DNA of 64,000 nucleotides from Lucinisca nassula (taxonomy: Eukaryota > Mollusca > Bivalvia > Lucinida > Lucinidae), in assembly GCA_963580285.1 (NCBI GenBank), contig OY757010.1:219809234-219873233 (forward strand), in the 5' to 3' direction. Each line of letters opens with the position of its first letter. Position 1 is the first letter of the stretch. The position numbers and the translations under genes are program-made. Below are positions 19,019 to 29,470 of the stretch, piece after piece. The notes beneath the pieces were generated by a model that saw nothing but the letters and a program-made list of their open reading frames with translations, had not been told where the DNA came from and made no database searches.

Positions 19019-19224
19019 CAGTTAAATTCCTACAATTTAGACCACATTTGAGACGGTTCAAAAGTGGTCTTTAAGACCACAGTTGAACAGTCCAAAAGAC
19101 GGTCTTCCACAAAAGCACACTGAAGGTCAAAATCACAAAGAAAATGTAGCTTTAACCTTCCAAATATGCTTTAAAAACAAAATTTGTATTAATTTTAGGT
19201 GGTCTTAATAGTGGAATTTCATTG
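19019..19224. mobile_element. M4 MITE, complete, TA target
   Basis: CAGTTAAATTCC ... GGAATTTCATTG, flanked by TA at 19017-19018 and 19225-19226. Central hairpin GGTTCAAAAGTGGTC with its complement. Lies inside the foldback element. Confidence 0.88.
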
Positions 19225-19274
19225 TATTTGATTAAGCCAGTGGAATTAAAATTATGCCTGATGTCTTTCCCTCA

Positions 19275-19315
19275 TTTGACGGGGACGTTAAACCTCAAAT
19301 CAAACAAATCAAACA
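19275..19315 (+). mobile_element. S1 3' tail remnant
   Basis: GACGGGGACGTTAAACCTC and the CAAATCAAACAAA tail only. It runs directly into a (GACA)n tract, which may have grown from the tail. Confidence 0.7.
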
Positions 19316-19357
19316 AAAGACAGACAGGCAGACAGACAGACAGACAGACAGACAGAA
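19316..19357. repeat. (GACA)n microsatellite
   Basis: About ten GACA/GGCA units after an S1 tail. Confidence 0.95.
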
Positions 19358-19403
19358 TGGACAAAAACTATATACCCCCTTGCATACTTCGTATGCCGGG
19401 GGT

Positions 19404-19682
19404 ATAAATAGATGGGCTGCACGATGCTTCCACGCAGAGCTGATACCGCCCGTACATGAGTCCTCGTAATCTGCTTAGAAGGTCTAAGCCTGTCCAGGAA
19501 AACTGCTGCGAGTCGGCCCATCCATGCATATAAACCCTATTGCTTTTAATTGGACGGCAGCGATTGAGATGTCATTTCATCTCAATATCGGGTAAAAGTC
19601 CCATAAAATTTGAAGCAATGTCTCCAAAATGACCTAAATAGTCTTGACGGGAACGTTAAACCTCAAATCAAACAAACAAACT
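19404..19682 (+). mobile_element. S1 retroposon, 5' truncated
   Basis: Starts at ATAGATGGGCTGCACGATGC, so it lacks the GCCCCCGCCCAT start. It runs to CAAATCAAACAAACAAAC. Inserted in the foldback element. Confidence 0.88.
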
Positions 19683-20009
19683 GTTGACGCATAATGAAGT
19701 AAAATTAAGTATGCCACCCATCGCCGCAAAATGTAATAATTCTTTCATTTTGCTCAAACCTCTTAGTATCGACGCATAATGTAGTAAAAACGACATTTTA
19801 TTTCATTTCGCGACGACTATGCCAACGCATAATGTAGTAAAAATTTCAAAATGTAGTAATTACTACATTACTACATTATGCGTTGTAACAGACATATGCT
19901 ACGAAATAATTCCTACATTGAAAACTGTTTAAGTCTGAATATGTTCAACATCATATACTGGCTCCCCACATTTGAAATAAAAACCCTATGTCATCGTGCT
20001 GAATCTTAA

Positions 20010-20202
20010 CCCTTATCATGCTGTTCATGACAACCCCTATCTTTGAAAACAGTGTAGATCCAGATCAGATGGCCATCTGATCAGGATCTACACTGTTTAA
20101 GATTCAGTTTATGAAATTGTAGGAATAAATTACATAAAGAAATCTGATTGGTTCAAAGTCGGAAATGGGTGTGGCTAAATTGAATATTCAGCAAGAGAAG
20201 GG
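20010..20202. mobile_element. M5 MITE, complete, TTAA target
   Basis: 193 bp: CCCTTATCATGCTG ... CAGCAAGAGAAGGG with TTAA on each side (20006-20009, 20203-20206). Off-centre hairpin AGTGTAGATCCAGATCAGAT. Ends plus TTAA resemble piggyBac- or Kolobok-type non-autonomous elements. Confidence 0.88.
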
Positions 20203-20206
20203 TTAA

Positions 20207-21379
20207 GAAATCTGAACAAGAAGGGAATCACCCAAAACTGTTTTTCCAGAAATATCAGAAAACAACCATATTAGTAAATAGCATGTCAAAAATGACTCTT
20301 GCCTAGCTTTTAAACATTTATTTTGGTCAGAATGACATGGTAAAAGATACTGCTGCCTATCGTTTGCCTATTTTTCAAGCTCAGAAAAAAATTGCAAAAC
20401 CAATTTTGTCATCAACCAAAATATGTTTAAAAATAATTCATCGTCTGCAATATTTTGGACCATACAGAAAAATGCTACATTGAAATTTTCATAAAACAAG
20501 TTTTTTATATAGGGGGTGTTTTCAGAGAATAGAAAAGTAAAGGAAAACTAGGGGTCACCGTTTATTAAACAAACCGTTCCCCTACCTCCAGATGAAATAA
20601 ATGGTAAAAATTCATATAAATTCTGTGAAAAGATGGCGAATAACTGATAGATAACATAGATGTTGCTTGTAAATAGTAGCGGGCCATAATATGCATTACA
20701 ACAAATCGTTTAAGTAAGCCTGTAACCATTTTAGATTGATACAGAAATGGCGAATTAGTAGCATTTGTCTTTAATGATTATCGAGCCACCGAATATTTAC
20801 TGTATATGGTGACCATTCTTTTTGCCTGAGATATTAATTTTATATGACATACGTTTATTTTAAATAAATTGGCATAGATCATGCGCATTGTGCATACTTC
20901 TGTATGAAGTGGAGTTTTCATGGATATTGTGAATAAATATAAAGCTATGTATATGTCAAGTGCAGTTGGCGAAGGATATTGTGGCGATGTTTAAGCAAGT
21001 GAATGACAGATGATTATTGATAAAAATGTGATAAAAGATTAACAGCCGTCAGCTTGTTATCAGTATTACCTGATAAATGTAATAATCAAATCGCTTATGT
21101 AATAACATTTAATTTAATTTAATTCAATACCCATGCCACTAACAACAAGAGATGTCAGAAGACAACATAGATGACAAGTCATTATACCTGCGTTTTCGAA
21201 AAAAAAATGTATATTCATTTCGTCACGGGTGTCCGTCCGTCCTTCTGTCTGCCAAAAACATTGTGATTGCAATTTCTTTTTTATTTATTTGCCTATGTTG
21301 ACCAATCTTGATACACATCTTGCTTAGAGAATACATCTTGCTTAGGGAATGTAGATGTGCATGAAGATATCAAAATATT
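20207..21379. other. No gene seen
   Basis: Over 1.1 kb of AT-rich sequence without repeat arms, tRNA-like boxes or supported exons. Confidence 0.45.
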
Positions 21380-21930
21380 CATTAGGAAAACATGTTCATG
21401 CGGTGTCAGAAATGGTGTCAGAGATGACAACATTATGAAAACACGCCTATACCAATACATTGTAACCTTTATCGCCAAAAAAATGAAAATTTTCAGATGA
21501 AAAATTGTGATATTTTTCTTATTCCTGCTCAAAAAATAGATTGTGGGTACTCGTTAGAACCGCCTCATGGAGGCGGTTCTAACGAGTACCCACAATCTAT
21601 ATTTTAGAGCAGAAATTAGGAAAATAAGGGTTACCCCTGTAAACCCCAGTGCTACTATATAAAAGTGGGGTTCAAAGGGGTCAAAATAATATAGGCATGT
21701 TTTCGTGATGAATACTAGGTAAAAATTCTATCATCTTTCTTATTTCTGCTTTCATCATGGATTACGGGTGCTCGTTAGTACTACCTTAATAAGGCGGTTC
21801 TAACGAGCACATACAATCTCTGTTTCTTAGCAAAAACAAAGCAGATAATGTGCACCCCGTAAACCCGAGTTTTCTCTATATATAGTGGGGTTTAGAAGGG
21901 TCTTCGTTTCATGGACTTGTAAGCATGATG
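21380..21930. mobile_element. M1c MITE, interrupted by M1a
   Basis: Left end CATTAGGAAAACATG and right end CATGGACTTGTAAGCATGATG. The c-subfamily body resumes after the inserted M1a with GGTAAAAATTCTATCATC and a hairpin GTGCTCGTTAGTAC / GTTCTAACGAGCAC. Confidence 0.8.
21431..21710. mobile_element. M1a MITE nested in M1c
   Basis: CATTATGAAAACACGCC to GGCATGTTTTCGTGATG. Perfect central hairpin GTACTCGTTAGAACCGCCTC with its complement. The host reads across the site with at most one extra base. Confidence 0.92.
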
Positions 21931-22528
21931 GATATGATCATTGAGGTCAAATTTTAGATTCAGAAAAAGCTGGCACCATCGATATCTCTAGTTAGAATTT
22001 GATTTTGCAGTTTCATCCCCAAAACGACATCTCTTTTGTAAAACACTAAACTGACTGAATAACAAGACAGTATCCCTAAAACCATTAAACAAGTAACCTC
22101 GTTTTAAGTATTTTTGTTGCAATAACAATTTTGCATTTTTATCTACCCTCAACCCCCCAACATCACCACCAAAAAGGATATTTTCTACATACAAGAGCTA
22201 ACAGACTGCAGCATTTGAGAGAACTAAAAATACCCCTTAGAGCTACTGTTTCCTGTTTATAGCGTTTGCATTTTAAAATATTAATTTACAATTTCCAGTT
22301 TTTGAGAAAAATAATCTAAAAAGTTTCAAGAAACTGTATACGTGTTTTCATCAAGAAAAGTATCCTCGGACGTCATCTGAACTCACGATCTCCTGGTTCA
22401 GTCTAGCACTCTATCCACTGCGTCACAGACCTTGCCATGGGAGGTAATACAGACGCTTTCTGCGGGGTCAGATGTCTGTATACACTTTTTGCCGAACCCA
22501 ACACATATCCTGTCCAGATTAATTTTAA
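21931..22528. other. No gene; possible tRNA-like head fragment
   Basis: Around 22380-22440 the minus strand reads GACGCAGTGGATAGAGTGC then CCAGGAGATCGTGAGTTC, like a tRNA-type SINE head, but no body or tail follows. Nothing else supported. Confidence 0.4.
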
Positions 22529-22580
22529 CCCTTATCCTGCTGAATATTCATTTTAGCCACACCCATCTCTGACTTTAAAA
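22529..22580. mobile_element. M5 terminal fragment
   Basis: After TTAA (22525-22528) comes CCCTTATCCTGCTGAATATT, then TTTTAGCCACACCCATCTC, the right-end segment of M5 in reverse. The rest is missing; an M4 copy follows directly. Confidence 0.65.
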
Positions 22581-22584
22581 GCGT

Positions 22585-22734
22585 ATTTAGTAGGGTTCAT
22601 TTATTCCTTCTTCGCGTTTTCTGCACACAATGTCCTCGGGTCAGGGACCACCTTTGAGACGGTTCAAAAGTGGTCTTAAGGACCACTTTTGAGCAGTTTT
22701 AAAAGCGGTCTTACGTAATATAGGAATTTTACTG
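22585..22734. mobile_element. M4 MITE, left-truncated
   Basis: Hairpin GACGGTTCAAAAGTGGTC with its complement, ending GGAATTTTACTG and then TA. Its left end abuts the M5 fragment. Confidence 0.8.
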
Positions 22735-23019
22735 TATATACTCGGCTTTGTAAATTATACAAACAAATGACTTCTGTGTGGAAGACTTTATGAAGAAAAC
22801 TTGCACAATAAGGAACAGATGAACAATCTAAAATTGAGTTATTTCCATAAATTAAATCAACGATTTTTTCGCTATACCAAATACCAAAAGAGCCGGTGGT
22901 CATTTGACGCTCCTTGGAAAAACATTACCATTTGGTATGATAGCCATCTATTTACAGTGGCCGAAACATCAGTGCGGCGAAAGTCGGGAGATAATCAGAT
23001 AAAGAAGCAGTCTAATAAG

Positions 23020-23106
23020 ATGGCGGAATTCGATGACGAAGATAACAGTGACAGATTGAAAAGGACGTTGATAGAGCTGCAAGAAGAACAAACAGATACA
23101 ATCTGA
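23020..23106 (+). CDS. Candidate short host exon (MAEFDDEDNS...), unproven
   Basis: ATG in good context (AAGATGGCGG) opens 28 codons, MAEFDDEDNSDRLKRTL then IELQEEQTDTI, an acidic then helical, coiled-coil-like peptide before TGA. The frame is open further upstream (to 22801) but that part looks noncoding. A spliced first exon, a decayed gene 5' end and chance are all possible; no domain recognised. The composition is more protein-like than most small frames here. Confidence 0.18.
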   Translation: MAEFDDEDNSDRLKRTLIELQEEQTDTI

Positions 23107-23224
23107 CGTAGGATGCGGAATTCCAAGCCGCATTTGCTTTGCCAAGACTTGTACATTGCGAGGATTTGGCGTGGATGCATATTCTGCTCGAAATTTAGCT
23201 TAGTCAGCAGTGTTTCTTCCAGAG

Positions 23225-23475
23225 CATCACGAAAACACGCCTATATAATTTTGAACCCACTTGAACCCTCTTTTATAAAGTAAAACTGGGGTTTACTGGG
23301 GTAAACCTTATTTTTCTTATTTCTGCTCTAAAATATAGATTGTGGGTTCGACGAGTACCCGCAATCTATATTTTAGAGCAGAAATAAGAAAAATGTCACA
23401 ATTTTTCATCTTAAAATTTTCATTTTCTCGGCGATAAAGGTTACAATATATTTGTATAGGCATGTTTTCGTAATG
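23225..23475. mobile_element. M1a MITE
   Basis: CATCACGAAAACACGCC to GGCATGTTTTCGTAATG. The hairpin has lost its tip: GATTGTGGGTTCGACGAGTACCCGCAATC. Followed after 14 bp by another M1a. Confidence 0.9.
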
Positions 23476-23489
23476 GGAGATAACATTTG

Positions 23490-23740
23490 CTATTACGAAA
23501 ACACGCCTATACAAATACTTTGTACAATGTTATCACCGAGAAAACGAAAATTCAAGGTAAAAAATTGTGATATCTTTTCATTTCTGCTTAAATAAATATT
23601 GTTCAAACCAAAACATAGATTGTTGGTACACGTTACAACCGCCACATCTAAAAATAAGGTTTACTCATGTAAACGCCAGTTTTACTTTTTAAAAGTGGGG
23701 TTCAAGGGGGTCAGAATTATATAGGCGCGTTTTCGTGATG
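23490..23740. mobile_element. M1a MITE, adjacent second copy
   Basis: TATTACGAAAACACGCC to GCGCGTTTTCGTGATG. The right arm of the central hairpin is deleted (GGTACACGTTACAACCGCC only). Confidence 0.85.
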
Positions 23741-23858
23741 TACCCACATTTGTTCTATGAATCTTATCAGAATAAAGAGCAAACGGTGTTTGGATACATG
23801 CTTCAATTTTCAGCCCCATTTAGTGGCTCGAATACCTTTGAGACAATGACAAGATTAA

Positions 23859-24010
23859 TTCGGGCCACTGAGGGTTAAGGGTAGAGTAGTTCGGGTAACT
23901 GAGGGTTAATAGTAGAGTCGTTCGGGCCGCTGAGGGTCAATGGTTGAGTAGTTCGGGCCACTGCGGGTCAATTGTAGAGTAGTTCGGACCACTGAGGGTT
24001 AATGGTAGCT
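23859..24010. repeat. 31-bp tandem repeat, about 5 units
   Basis: Unit TTCGGGCCACTGAGGGTTAA plus TGGTAGAGTAG, starting at 23859, 23890, 23921, 23952 and 23983. The unit resembles the subterminal TTCGAGCCACTGAG of M3, and the M3-like TGGCTCGAATACCTTTGAGAC lies just to the left (23824-23844). It seems to be an expansion inside a decayed M3. Confidence 0.88.
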
Positions 24011-24139
24011 ACAGGTAAGGAAGTGTTATGTACTTACCAAGTACATCCACATCAAAGAGTTAAATGATGGCTTAATAATAACGAAACAGGACTTTATGTT
24101 ATATACTGTATTTGTAGTTCATTATACTTGTTCAGTGGT

Positions 24140-24305
24140 ATTTGTAAGTGAGTGTTCGAGTTTTACGTCTCGCCAACAGCTAAGGTCATACGAAGACGGG
24201 ACCTCGGTTTAAAGACTCATCCAAAAGTCTGGAGAAGCCCTGGATCGATCCTGCGACCCAGAGTTTACAAGGCGAGTAGCATAGCCCCTGCACCACGGAG
24301 GCTTC
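24140..24305 (-). mobile_element. S5 tRNA-derived SINE
   Basis: Minus strand GCCTCCGTGGTGCAGGGGCT, then GGGTCGCAGGATCGATCC, GACTTTTGGATGAGTC and GAGGTCCCGTCTTCGTATGA, ending at GAGACGTAAAACTCGAAC. Confidence 0.75.
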
Positions 24306-25426
24306 TGGTATTACTTTGTGCAGCGATGTTATGCTACTGTGCATTCTTACGATTTAATGCAATATCTTGTGTATACTAGGAGAGGAGCGCTTACATCCAG
24401 TCTTTAGATGAATATGTATATATGTTGTAAATGTGACAGCAGCGTTTGACAGTTCGCGTGCCGAGTCAGACTAAACAGAAGATACCTGGGTCCGAGAATA
24501 TAAAACTTTTTTTCTCAAACGAACATAGAATGCGTACCCGTACATGCACGAGTTGTTTTTCTCATGCCTTTCTGAAAGAAAAAGATTACTGGGACTCGTT
24601 AGAACCTCTGAGGAGGTGGTTCTAAAATACCCACAATGAAAATAAAGAAAAAAATAATTGCCCTTGTAAACCCCCACCCTGGACAAACATGTACGAAGAC
24701 AAACTTTCGCTTGGCCGTGGCTCAGTCGATCTTCCTTGGACTATCTTGACCCCTTACCAAGTTAGCAAATAAACCCTATCAAACTGTTTCTTTTGTTTAT
24801 CAATAGTAGGTAGTGTCAAAATCCAACGTATTAAATCTCCCCTACAGCTATTAATATCTCATTACAAATTAATTTTGCTCATTAGCTCCTTATCTCATTC
24901 TGGCGTAACATATTCGGAAATCTCTAAACAGGCACGCGCTTCGTAATCAAACGCTTTTATTCTGAATTTTCTCTGTTTATAAACGTTGTAATACACGTGT
25001 AACCTGCCTACAGCAATCTAATTTCATGTTGATAAATACGAAATGTACTAATATATTCCATGACTTTCTGTCATTTGAGTCTAACGAGCGCTCCGCCGAG
25101 TCGTCCGCGTTTGACCCTTTTTCTGTTTATCAAAGTACAAAACAACAACAACGACACGCCAAAACAACAACAACAATAAAACAAACAACAACAAAAAAAT
25201 AAATAAGAATGCATAAAACCTGGTTTTGTCAAGTTGAAAACCAGCTATCTTTCTTGTCCTTGTCAAATTACTAGATTCCACAGACCCGTTATTCAAGTAT
25301 ACAAAACAAATATTTTTGTTTGTGAACGTTAAAGACAATCTTAAACCACATTTTATACTATTTTTGGCTGGCATCACTTGACGTCATTGTATGAAATACA
25401 TTGTTTTCTATAGGTTTGCATTGGAA

Positions 25427-25428
<2 letters not shown>
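24306..25428. other. No gene; decayed M1 remnant
   Basis: A degraded M1 core near 24577-24690 (GGGACTCGTTAGAACCTC and GAGGTGGTTCTAAAATACCC). The rest is AT-rich, with CAACAA runs near 25140-25200. Confidence 0.45.
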
Positions 25429-25457
<29 letters not shown>

Positions 25458-25471
25458 CATACATACATACA

Positions 25472-25505
<34 letters not shown>

Positions 25506-25571
25506 CATACATACATACATACATACATACATACATACATACATACATACATACATACATACATACATACG
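25429..25571. repeat. (TACA)n microsatellite
   Basis: About 35 tetranucleotide units with one phase slip near 25500. Open frames of Tyr-Ile-His or Cys-Met-Tyr repeats on both strands are artefacts. The left flank TTTTCTATAGGTTTGCATT also occurs at 7869-7887. Confidence 0.95.
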
Positions 25572-25961
25572 CGTAACCGCTTGTACATATCAATCTTAAT
25601 TTTATATATACTCTGCACGATATGTATATATATAGAGTCGGAAGGTGAGGAGGAGCCGACAAAAAAAGAAAAAAGAAAGAAAGAATTGTTAAGCAACATG
25701 TTAAATTGTTCAGATCTGCGGAACTTATTACATGAAGTCACCCATTGCTTTTCGAAATTATTGCATTTTTTCTCGCTTTATTGCAATGTGCTTGTACATG
25801 TATGTGCATGTGTATAAATGTTTGTATGTGGTCCACCTCTTACGCCGTCTGTGAGTGGTCTGAGAAATAGTTAGTTAAATAAAGTTCTGAGTTCTGTTCT
25901 AATCGTTTTTTTAACAAGACTACAATCAACCGAACACATGTAGACCCATACAGATACGTAT

Positions 25962-26014
25962 GCTGACAGTGTAGATCCAGATGAGAGTCGTTTTAGCAGG
26001 ATCTTCACTGTCAG
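25962..26014. mobile_element. M5-type hairpin, degraded
   Basis: GCTGACAGTGTAGATCCAG pairs imperfectly with CAGGATCTTCACTGTCAGC. Confidence 0.55.
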
Positions 26015-26037
26015 CCTCATAGACGAAGGTTGAATTA

Positions 26038-26224
26038 CAGGGAAATTCCGCTATTGAGACCATAAAAAAATACAACAAATTATGCTTTTAAAAGCATATT
26101 TAGAAGTTTTAGGTACATTCTACTTCAAGTTAGCTCCATAAAGACCACTTTCAAACATTTTCAAATGTCTTTAAGACCGCTTTTGAACAGCCCCAAGGGT
26201 GGTCTTAATGTGGGAATTTTATTG
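26038..26224. mobile_element. M4 MITE, TA target
   Basis: TA-CAGGGAAATTCCGC ... GGGAATTTTATTG-TA. The hairpin is partly decayed. Confidence 0.82.
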
Positions 26225-26235
26225 TAGTTGTTTAT

Positions 26236-26243
26236 TAATAATG

Positions 26244-26287
<44 letters not shown>
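26236..26287. repeat. (TAA)n microsatellite
   Basis: About 16 TAA units with one GAT interruption. Confidence 0.95.
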
Positions 26288-26288
<1 letters not shown>

Positions 26289-26322
26289 GACCTTATTATA
26301 GAGGGTAACACGTTTAGTAAAC

Positions 26323-26854
26323 CATTAGGAAAACATGTCCGTAAGAAATATTGGCGTCCAACATGGTGTCAGAAAATGATAAATATTAGGTAAAAATGAT
26401 AACATCTTTATTATTTCTGCTTCCAACCCAATTGTGGGTTTTTCTAACGAGTACCCACAATCTATGTTTCTGAGCCAAAAATAAGGCACATAACGTATAC
26501 CCCCGTAAACCCCAATTTTCTCTATATAAAGTGGGGTTAAGGGGGTCTTCGTTCATCACGAAAACACGCCTATATAAATTTGATCCCCTTGAACCCCACT
26601 TTTATATAGTAAAACTGGGGTTTGCAGGGGTATACCTTATTTTTCTTATTTCTGCTCAAAAATATAGATTGTGGGTACTCGTTAGAACCGCCTCATCGAG
26701 GCGGTTCTAACGAGTACCCACAATCTATATTTTGAGCAGAAATAAAAAAAATATCACAATTTTTCATCTAAAAAAAATCGATTTTTCGGAGTAAAGTTTA
26801 CAATGTATTAGTATAGGCGTGTTTTCGTAATGTCACGAACTTGTTATCGTGATG
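26323..26854. mobile_element. M1c MITE interrupted by M1a
   Basis: Left end CATTAGGAAAACATGTCCG, hairpin remnant TGTGGGTTTTTCTAACGAG, then GGGGGTCTTCGTT before the insertion and TCACGAACTTGTTATCGTGATG after it (26833-26854). Confidence 0.85.
26554..26832. mobile_element. M1a MITE nested in M1c
   Basis: CATCACGAAAACACGCC to GGCGTGTTTTCGTAATG, intact hairpin. The host sequence CTTCGTT / TCACG joins without any duplicated base. Confidence 0.95.
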
Positions 26855-26876
26855 CTACGAGCTCGTAGTACTACTC

Positions 26877-27035
26877 TTCCGTTGGCCTTCTTTTTCCGGG
26901 GTAGAAAGCTTACTAAGCAATGAGGACAAAGTCACTTGCTCAAGGAAACACACTTTGCGGATCGAACCCGGTATTTTTCGATCTCGAGTCCGATGCTTTA
27001 ACACTGCACCACAGTGCTCCAATTTCAACAGGATG
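26877..27035 (-). mobile_element. S6 SINE
   Basis: Minus strand: head GTGGTGCAGTGTTAAAGC, B box CCGGGTTCGATCCGC, core TTTCCTTGAGCAAGTGACTT, then TCATTGCTTAGTAAGC. Confidence 0.75.
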
Positions 27036-27288
27036 CAGGCACGGCTAACGCGATTCCGATTTATTTCAAGTATATTCAGGACCCTTGAGAGACGAACGCA
27101 CGCACACATACGCCTATTTACAATCAGTTCCGGAGCTTATTTTTAAGCAACATTAGCCTGGAACATTTGCAAACAGTGTACATCCTAATCGGACACAACA
27201 GGACGTGGCATCTGCTCAGGGTCTATACTATTTGCTGAGCCTCTGACCAATAATTTACAGCAGACACTCCAGTCAGGTATATAGAATA

Positions 27289-27487
27289 CAGAATGTCGCT
27301 ATTAAGACCACCTAAAATTAAGACTAATTTTGCTATAAAATGCTTATTTATTAGGTTGCAGTTATTCTTTCTTTGTGTTTTCTGCCTACAGTGTCCTCTG
27401 GTCAGAGACTACCTTTGGGACTGTTCAAAAGTGGTCTTAAAGACCACTTTTGAACAGTCCAAAAGGTGTTCCTAATATAGGAAAAGG
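27289..27487. mobile_element. M4 MITE
   Basis: TA-CAGAATGTCGCTATTAAGAC, body CTGCCTACAGTGTCCTCTGG, hairpin GACTGTTCAAAAGTGGTC with a perfect complement, right end degraded. Confidence 0.82.
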
Positions 27488-28073
27488 TGATGTTATTACC
27501 TTCTTATTTTAGATGCCATTATAGTCAATGGAGAAGGTTTGGTTACATATGGGCTAGGAATGTCTCACAATGTTGTCCCGGTGGGATTGTTGACATTAGC
27601 AGATCACTGTCGGCTTTATTACCTTATGTACTATTGTAGAATGTTGGCGATTAATAAATAATCTCATTGAGACTGTTTTTGTAACCCCCCTACTTCTTAA
27701 TGTCTACTCGATCTTATCTGTAACAATAATTATGAGAGCGACGTATCTATCTGTCGGTCATCTTTTTCTATCTCATGTCTATCTATTTAATTATGCAAGG
27801 TCAAAGCAACTTCTTAATTGAGTAATCTTTTGAACTTCTGTGCGCATGCCATTCAGATGTCAACTTTGGTTATTTACTTGGATTTTGCTCTAGTGACCTG
27901 TCAAGACTTTGCCGAAATATGAAGAAAGATGAGATATCCTCCTTTGTGTTCATATTTTGATTATCATATTTATATTAACATATAGGTAGGTATTTATCAT
28001 TTCTAGGTTATCGTAAATAACCATGAATTTATGACAAGGTTCCATCATTCTGTGATTTACTGGGGACGAATTT
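27488..28073. other. No gene seen
   Basis: No repeat arms or domain-bearing frame. Confidence 0.4.
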
Positions 28074-28084
28074 AAATCTTCGAA

Positions 28085-28271
28085 TAGGTCTCTCACCGCC
28101 GTAGGTTCGAGCCTCGCTCGGGCCACGTGTGAGACGCCAAGTTCTGCAACGGAAGGTCAGGTGGTTTTACTCCGGGTACTCCGGTTTTCGCCCACCTCTG
28201 ATTAACGATCGGCTCGATATGAGTGAAATAATCTTGAAAGGGCCGTGAAACCCAAACCAAACAAAAAAAAA
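28085..28271 (+). mobile_element. S4 SINE, 5' truncated
   Basis: B box GTAGGTTCGAGCCTCGC, body GGGCCACGTGTGAGACGCC, GATCGGCTCGATATGAGTG, tail GGGCCGTGAAACCCAAACC. Target duplication aaatcttcgaa at 28074-28084 and 28272-28282. Confidence 0.88.
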
Positions 28272-28827
28272 AAATCTTCGAAAAAATCAAAAGCCTAAAC
28301 CCAAATTTAGTCGAAACAAATGCTTCTCTTTTTCGATATTGCGTACTCAAGAACTCATCTGTGCCTGGAACATAGATTCAAATCAGACGCCACAGAAGGC
28401 GGCATCTTATCTGCCTATACACCTTTTGCTTAAAGAACATTCATTTTTTGTAAAATTTGCAACAAACAAAAACAAACCCGACACCCCTATAATTTGAAAT
28501 GGACCCCTCTAAACTTACCCGATGGAAGATTCCATTGTCAGAGAAATACCTATAGTCTCAAACATTTGACCATTGGCAAACAGTGCTGACCCAGATCAGA
28601 CGCCACATAAAGCTGCACATCTACTTATAAAGTCTAGCGAACTAAAACTAGGACATTGGCCAGCAGTGTGCACCAAGAACAGATACCACATAAAGCTCTT
28701 TATTTAACCATACATGCGTCGGTAGCTCAGTCGGATGCGCGTCTGACTGGTGATCAGGAGGACGCGGGTTTGATACCTGCCAGGGTCGGCTACATTCTTT
28801 CTTGGAGATTGATCATGATCATGATAT

Positions 28828-29053
28828 GAGCAAATTTGTGTCTTCGATCATTCCGTCATGACAAATTTTAACTACGCATGCCCAGCCATTCAGAGGGGAC
28901 ATGGATATGGCTTTCTGTCTGAAGGTTCCTCTTGATTCACTGCTTGTATGAGCGAGCAGCGAAGGTTCTGGCGAGACAGCGCGGATGCGCAGGCTCGCCT
29001 GAACCTTCGCTGCTCGCATAGGTGATACGTACCAAAATCGCTTGACGGGGCCC
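28828..29053 (+). mobile_element. M2 MITE nested in S2, TSD ATAT
   Basis: The left inverted end has an 11-bp deletion (GAGC then AAATTTGTG); the right end CGCTTGACGGGGCCC is intact. Flanked by ATAT at 28824-28827 and 29054-29057. Confidence 0.9.
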
Positions 29054-29148
29054 ATATTTTTTCTACAGTCATTCTCTTCCTTCTGCTGATTCAAGAAGGG
29101 CAGTTGTCAGTTTCCAGCGAAAGAATGCACACTGTACTAGTTAACCGA

Positions 29149-29470
29149 CCGGCCCCGATAGCTCAGTTGGTAGAGTGTCCGCTCCGGGGAACGGGAGGTC
29201 ACGGGTTCGATCCCGGGCCGCGACATACCAAAGTCGTTAAAAATGGTACTAGCTGCTCCTCGCTTGGCACTCAGATTTACGGGGTAGAGCTAGGACTGGT
29301 CGACCCAGTGTCAGGATAATGTGACTGGGTGTGGTATCATGTAATGTGTCTGGGACATGATACTTCCGTGAGGCAGCACTATAAAAGTGAGCATTGAGCT
29401 CCCTGTCGCAACCAGACACCGTCGTGATATGACTGAAAAATTGTTGAAAGCGACGTAAACCCGAATTCAC
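29149..29470 (+). mobile_element. S3 SINE, full length, nested in S2
   Basis: tRNA-like head (ATAGCTCAGTTGGTAGAG, CACGGGTTCGATCCCGGG), core GTCGTTAAAAATGGTACTAG and TGCTCCTCGCTTGGCACTC, tail near GACGTAAACCCGAATTC. A 13-bp target duplication with one mismatch (actRgttaaccga) at 29136-29148 and 29471-29483. Confidence 0.93.

Larger units (their letters stand above)
18822..19909. mobile_element. Foldback-type element with about 115-bp inverted ends
   Basis: The left end (18822-18935) and the complement of the right end (19790-19908) share ACAACGCATAATGTA, TAATGTAGTAATTACTACAT, TACTACATTATGCGTTGGCA and CGCGAAATGAA. Each end is built of repeated CGCATAATGTAGTAA or CGCGAAATGAAGTAA modules, some inverted, so each end also folds on itself. 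The interior holds an M4 copy, a GACA microsatellite and an S1 copy, all younger. No transposase seen. Confidence 0.75.

Noticed and set aside
22801..23019. The upstream part of the 101-codon frame before MAEFDDEDNS
   Set aside because: Composition is like noncoding neighbours, with no splice or start context; only the part after the AAGATGGCGG start looks protein-like, and weakly.
23859..24010. Regular 31-bp repeats resembling a CRISPR array
   Set aside because: The repeats are contiguous with no spacers, and the genome is eukaryotic; it is a minisatellite.
25391..25817. Long open frames of Tyr-Ile-His and Cys-Met-Tyr repeats on both strands
   Set aside because: They are translations of the (TACA)n microsatellite, which has no stop codon in several frames.
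28712..28790. A working tRNA gene
   Set aside because: A and B boxes are present but acceptor and T stems do not pair well, and the sequence continues into the S2 body seen in other copies; it is a SINE head. The same applies at 8.8, 12.8, 29.15, 35.4, 56.8 and 60.7 kb.
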